A DNA stretch of 64,000 nt from Planctomycetota bacterium. Its GTDB lineage: Bacteria; Planctomycetota; Phycisphaerae; UBA1845. The notes below the pieces were generated by a model. The model did not search any database and was not told where the DNA came from. It was given only the letters and a program-made list of their open reading frames with translations. The stretch lies in assembly GCA_024276605.1 (NCBI GenBank), contig JAJRWX010000008.1:62001-126000 (forward strand). The letters are read 5' to 3'. The position numbers were made by a program, and so were the translations under genes. Positions 62,522-64,000 of the stretch are shown here, one piece after another; position 1 is the first letter of the stretch, and the number at the start of each line of letters is the position of its first letter.

Positions 62522-63472
62522 ATGATGACTGATGCGCCAACAACGACATCGACACTCCCGTCCTATTTCGATCCTCGCGTACTCGCCAAGCTTCACGGGT
62601 TGGAGCTTCGAGCACGGATGGTTGTGGAAGGCTTCTTTGCGGGTATGCACCATAGTCCCCATCGTGGGTTATCCATCGAATTTGCAGACCATCGAGCCTA
62701 TACGCAAGGTGACGACCTCCGGCATATCGATTGGAAAGTTTTCGCCAAGACCGACAAGTATTACATCAAGGAATACGAGCAAGAGACGAACATGCATGTC
62801 CTGCTCGTGGTCGATTGCAGCGAGTCGATGAACTATCGCTCCAGCGATGACCTATTGACCAAATACGAATATGCCTGTGTTGCCTCGGGCGCTATAGCTC
62901 ACTTGGCACTGCGTCAGCGAGACTTCGTGGGTTTGGCACTTTTTGACGAGCACATTACAGAATTTATTAAGCCCAGTGTTCGTCATGATCAATGGCATAC
63001 GCTGGTGCGGACAATGTCAAGCCATGATCGCCAAGGTAGTACTTCCCTAGGCGCTACCCTGGCTGAGCTTGGTGAGCGCCTCAGTCAGCGTACCCTGGTG
63101 ATCGTCATCAGCGATTTATTTGATGATCACGAGGCTATCCTCAAAGGGTTGACCCAGTTGCGATATCGTCGTCACGAGCCAATCGTGTGGAACCTTTGGG
63201 ATTGTGCGGAGTTGACGTTTCCTTTTAATGGTACGGTACTGTTTGAAGGGTTGGAACAGAGCGGCACGTTGGTGGCAGAGCCGGATGCCATACGTCGCCA
63301 ATACCTGGAGGAAGTGCAGCAATTTCAAAACGACATGCGGACCTCGTGCGGTCGGCAGCGTATTAGTTATTCGGTGTTTGACACCTCGCAGTCGTTAAGT
63401 GTCACCCTAACCAGTTATCTCGCAGCCAGAAGTAATCGATTGCGACAGCGCTCGTCGCGTGTGATGCGATAG
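62522..63472 (+). CDS. DUF58 domain protein
   Basis: 316 residues from ATG 62522 (a TTG two codons upstream is unlikely). The DUF58 signature HRGLSIEFADHRAYTQGDDLRHIDWK is at about 50-75 and is followed by a VWA-like fold with VVDCSESMNY (DxSxS) and LFDEHITEFI. Partner of MoxR and the following BatA-like protein. Cytoplasmic or membrane-associated; mechanism unknown. Confidence 0.93.
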   Translation: MMTDAPTTTSTLPSYFDPRVLAKLHGLELRARMVVEGFFAGMHHSPHRGLSIEFADHRAYTQGDDLRHIDWKVFAKTDKYYIKEYEQETNMHVLLVVDCSESMNYRSSDDLLTKYEYACVASGAIAHLALRQRDFVGLALFDEHITEFIKPSVRHDQWHTLVRTMSSHDRQGSTSLGATLAELGERLSQRTLVIVISDLFDDHEAILKGLTQLRYRRHEPIVWNLWDCAELTFPFNGTVLFEGLEQSGTLVAEPDAIRRQYLEEVQQFQNDMRTSCGRQRISYSVFDTSQSLSVTLTSYLAARSNRLRQRSSRVMR

Positions 63473-63491
63473 ATCGATAGCGACATTCAAC

Positions 63492-64000
63492 ATGCTAAGC
63501 CTTGCTCAATTTTGGCCGTTTGTTCATCCAGGCTTAGCCGCTGCGGGGCTGGCTGCCGGGACTGTGCCTATCATTATTCATCTCATCAATCGGCGCCGGT
63601 ATCGTCGTGTACCCTGGGCGGCTATGTCCTTTTTACTTCGGGCCAAACGCCGCGCCGCCCGAACGGTTTGGTTGGAACACTGGCTATTGCTATTGTTGCG
63701 TATCGTTTTGATCGTGCTGCTCGGATTGGCGGTGGCGCGACCATTTACGAGTTCGTCTCATTTGGCAGATTTAACAGGCAGCCGGGGACTTCGCATTATT
63801 TTGTTGGATAACTCGCTATCGATGCAGGCTGTTGATACAAGTGGTGTTAGCCGATTCGATCAAGCCAAGGCATACGTCGATCGGCTTATGGCATCATTTT
63901 CGGAAAAAGATACCGTGAGTCTTATTACCACGGCGTATCCCGCCAAAGCGGTGATCGGGCATCCTGAAAGTGATCGGCGGGTGATACGCGAGCGTATCAG
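63492..64000 (+). CDS. BatA-like membrane VWA protein, 3' end beyond window
   Basis: ATG 63492; 169 codons are visible, then the window ends in frame. The N-terminal BatA signature (MLSLAQFWPFVHPGLAAAG, PIIIHLINRRRYRRVPWAAM) is followed by a helix (LLLLLRIVLIVLLGLAVARP) and the start of a VWA domain (ILLDNSLSMQA, a DxSxS MIDAS). Third gene of the MoxR operon. Confidence 0.92.
   Translation, partial: MLSLAQFWPFVHPGLAAAGLAAGTVPIIIHLINRRRYRRVPWAAMSFLLRAKRRAARTVWLEHWLLLLLRIVLIVLLGLAVARPFTSSSHLADLTGSRGLRIILLDNSLSMQAVDTSGVSRFDQAKAYVDRLMASFSEKDTVSLITTAYPAKAVIGHPESDRRVIRERI

Overview
The window looks like a chromosomal piece of a Planctomycetota bacterium, probably Phycisphaerae-like. The placement is inferred from gene families and not from a marker gene. 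Pointers are tandem Ser/Thr kinases with C-terminal beta-propellers, a DUF2723 membrane protein, a DUF1844 protein, an XrtA-type polysaccharide deacetylase, a MoxR/DUF58/BatA cluster, and a type II secretion (T2SS) locus with an enormous secretin-like protein. Coding density is high. I saw no tRNA, rRNA or CRISPR array.

Layout. 1-4226 (minus): two translationally coupled receptor-type Ser/Thr kinases; the first runs off the left edge. 4467-7831 (minus): gatD and gatE, the archaeal-type Glu-tRNA(Gln) amidotransferase, which is very unusual in a bacterium. 8121-9656 (minus): DUF2723 membrane protein. 10085-33885 (plus): a long T2SS / type IV pilus-like operon in the order gspF, gspG, gspH, gspI, gspJ, gspK, a PilM-PilN fusion (GspL role), a PilO-PKD-PilP/GspC-like fusion (GspM+GspC role), a 2926-residue protein of about 29 secretin N-type modules without a secretin barrel, a 1508-residue true secretin with about 12 extra N-type modules, and a small lipoprotein. 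34141-40165 (minus): a tetraheme cytochrome interrupted by an in-frame TAA, a D-amino-acid transaminase, a rhomboid protease with a TPR-like tail, DUF1844, an unrecognised 527-residue protein and a family 2 glycosyltransferase. 40392-44732 (plus): TPR lipoprotein, dprA, acetoacetyl-CoA synthetase. 44764-46444 (minus): a compact three-gene cassette with a TIGR04255 protein. 46656-54311 (minus): AI-2E family transporter, a hydrolase-like lipoprotein with no nucleophile, pheT, pheS, gdhA. 54699-57084 (plus): acidic Cys-rich DUF4382 protein and recO. 57193-59658 (minus): galE and a polysaccharide deacetylase. 60184-64000 (plus): a LOG-family protein that appears to start at ATT, then moxR, DUF58 and a BatA-like gene cut by the right edge.

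The T2SS genes read as one system. A major pseudopilin and four minor pseudopilins form the pseudopilus. GspF and the two fusions form the inner-membrane platform. The 1508-residue secretin is the outer-membrane pore. The 2926-residue repeat protein would be a periplasmic companion or scaffold of the same fold. The modules could span an unusually wide periplasm, which is an inference. GspE and prepilin peptidase are not in the window.

At least four families of short palindromic dispersed repeats lie in or next to genes. One sits in frame inside a kinase domain, one encodes the C-terminal tail of the deacetylase, and a 170-bp pair looks like a MITE. Two otherwise intact reading frames (28394 and 34453) are broken by a single in-frame TAA.
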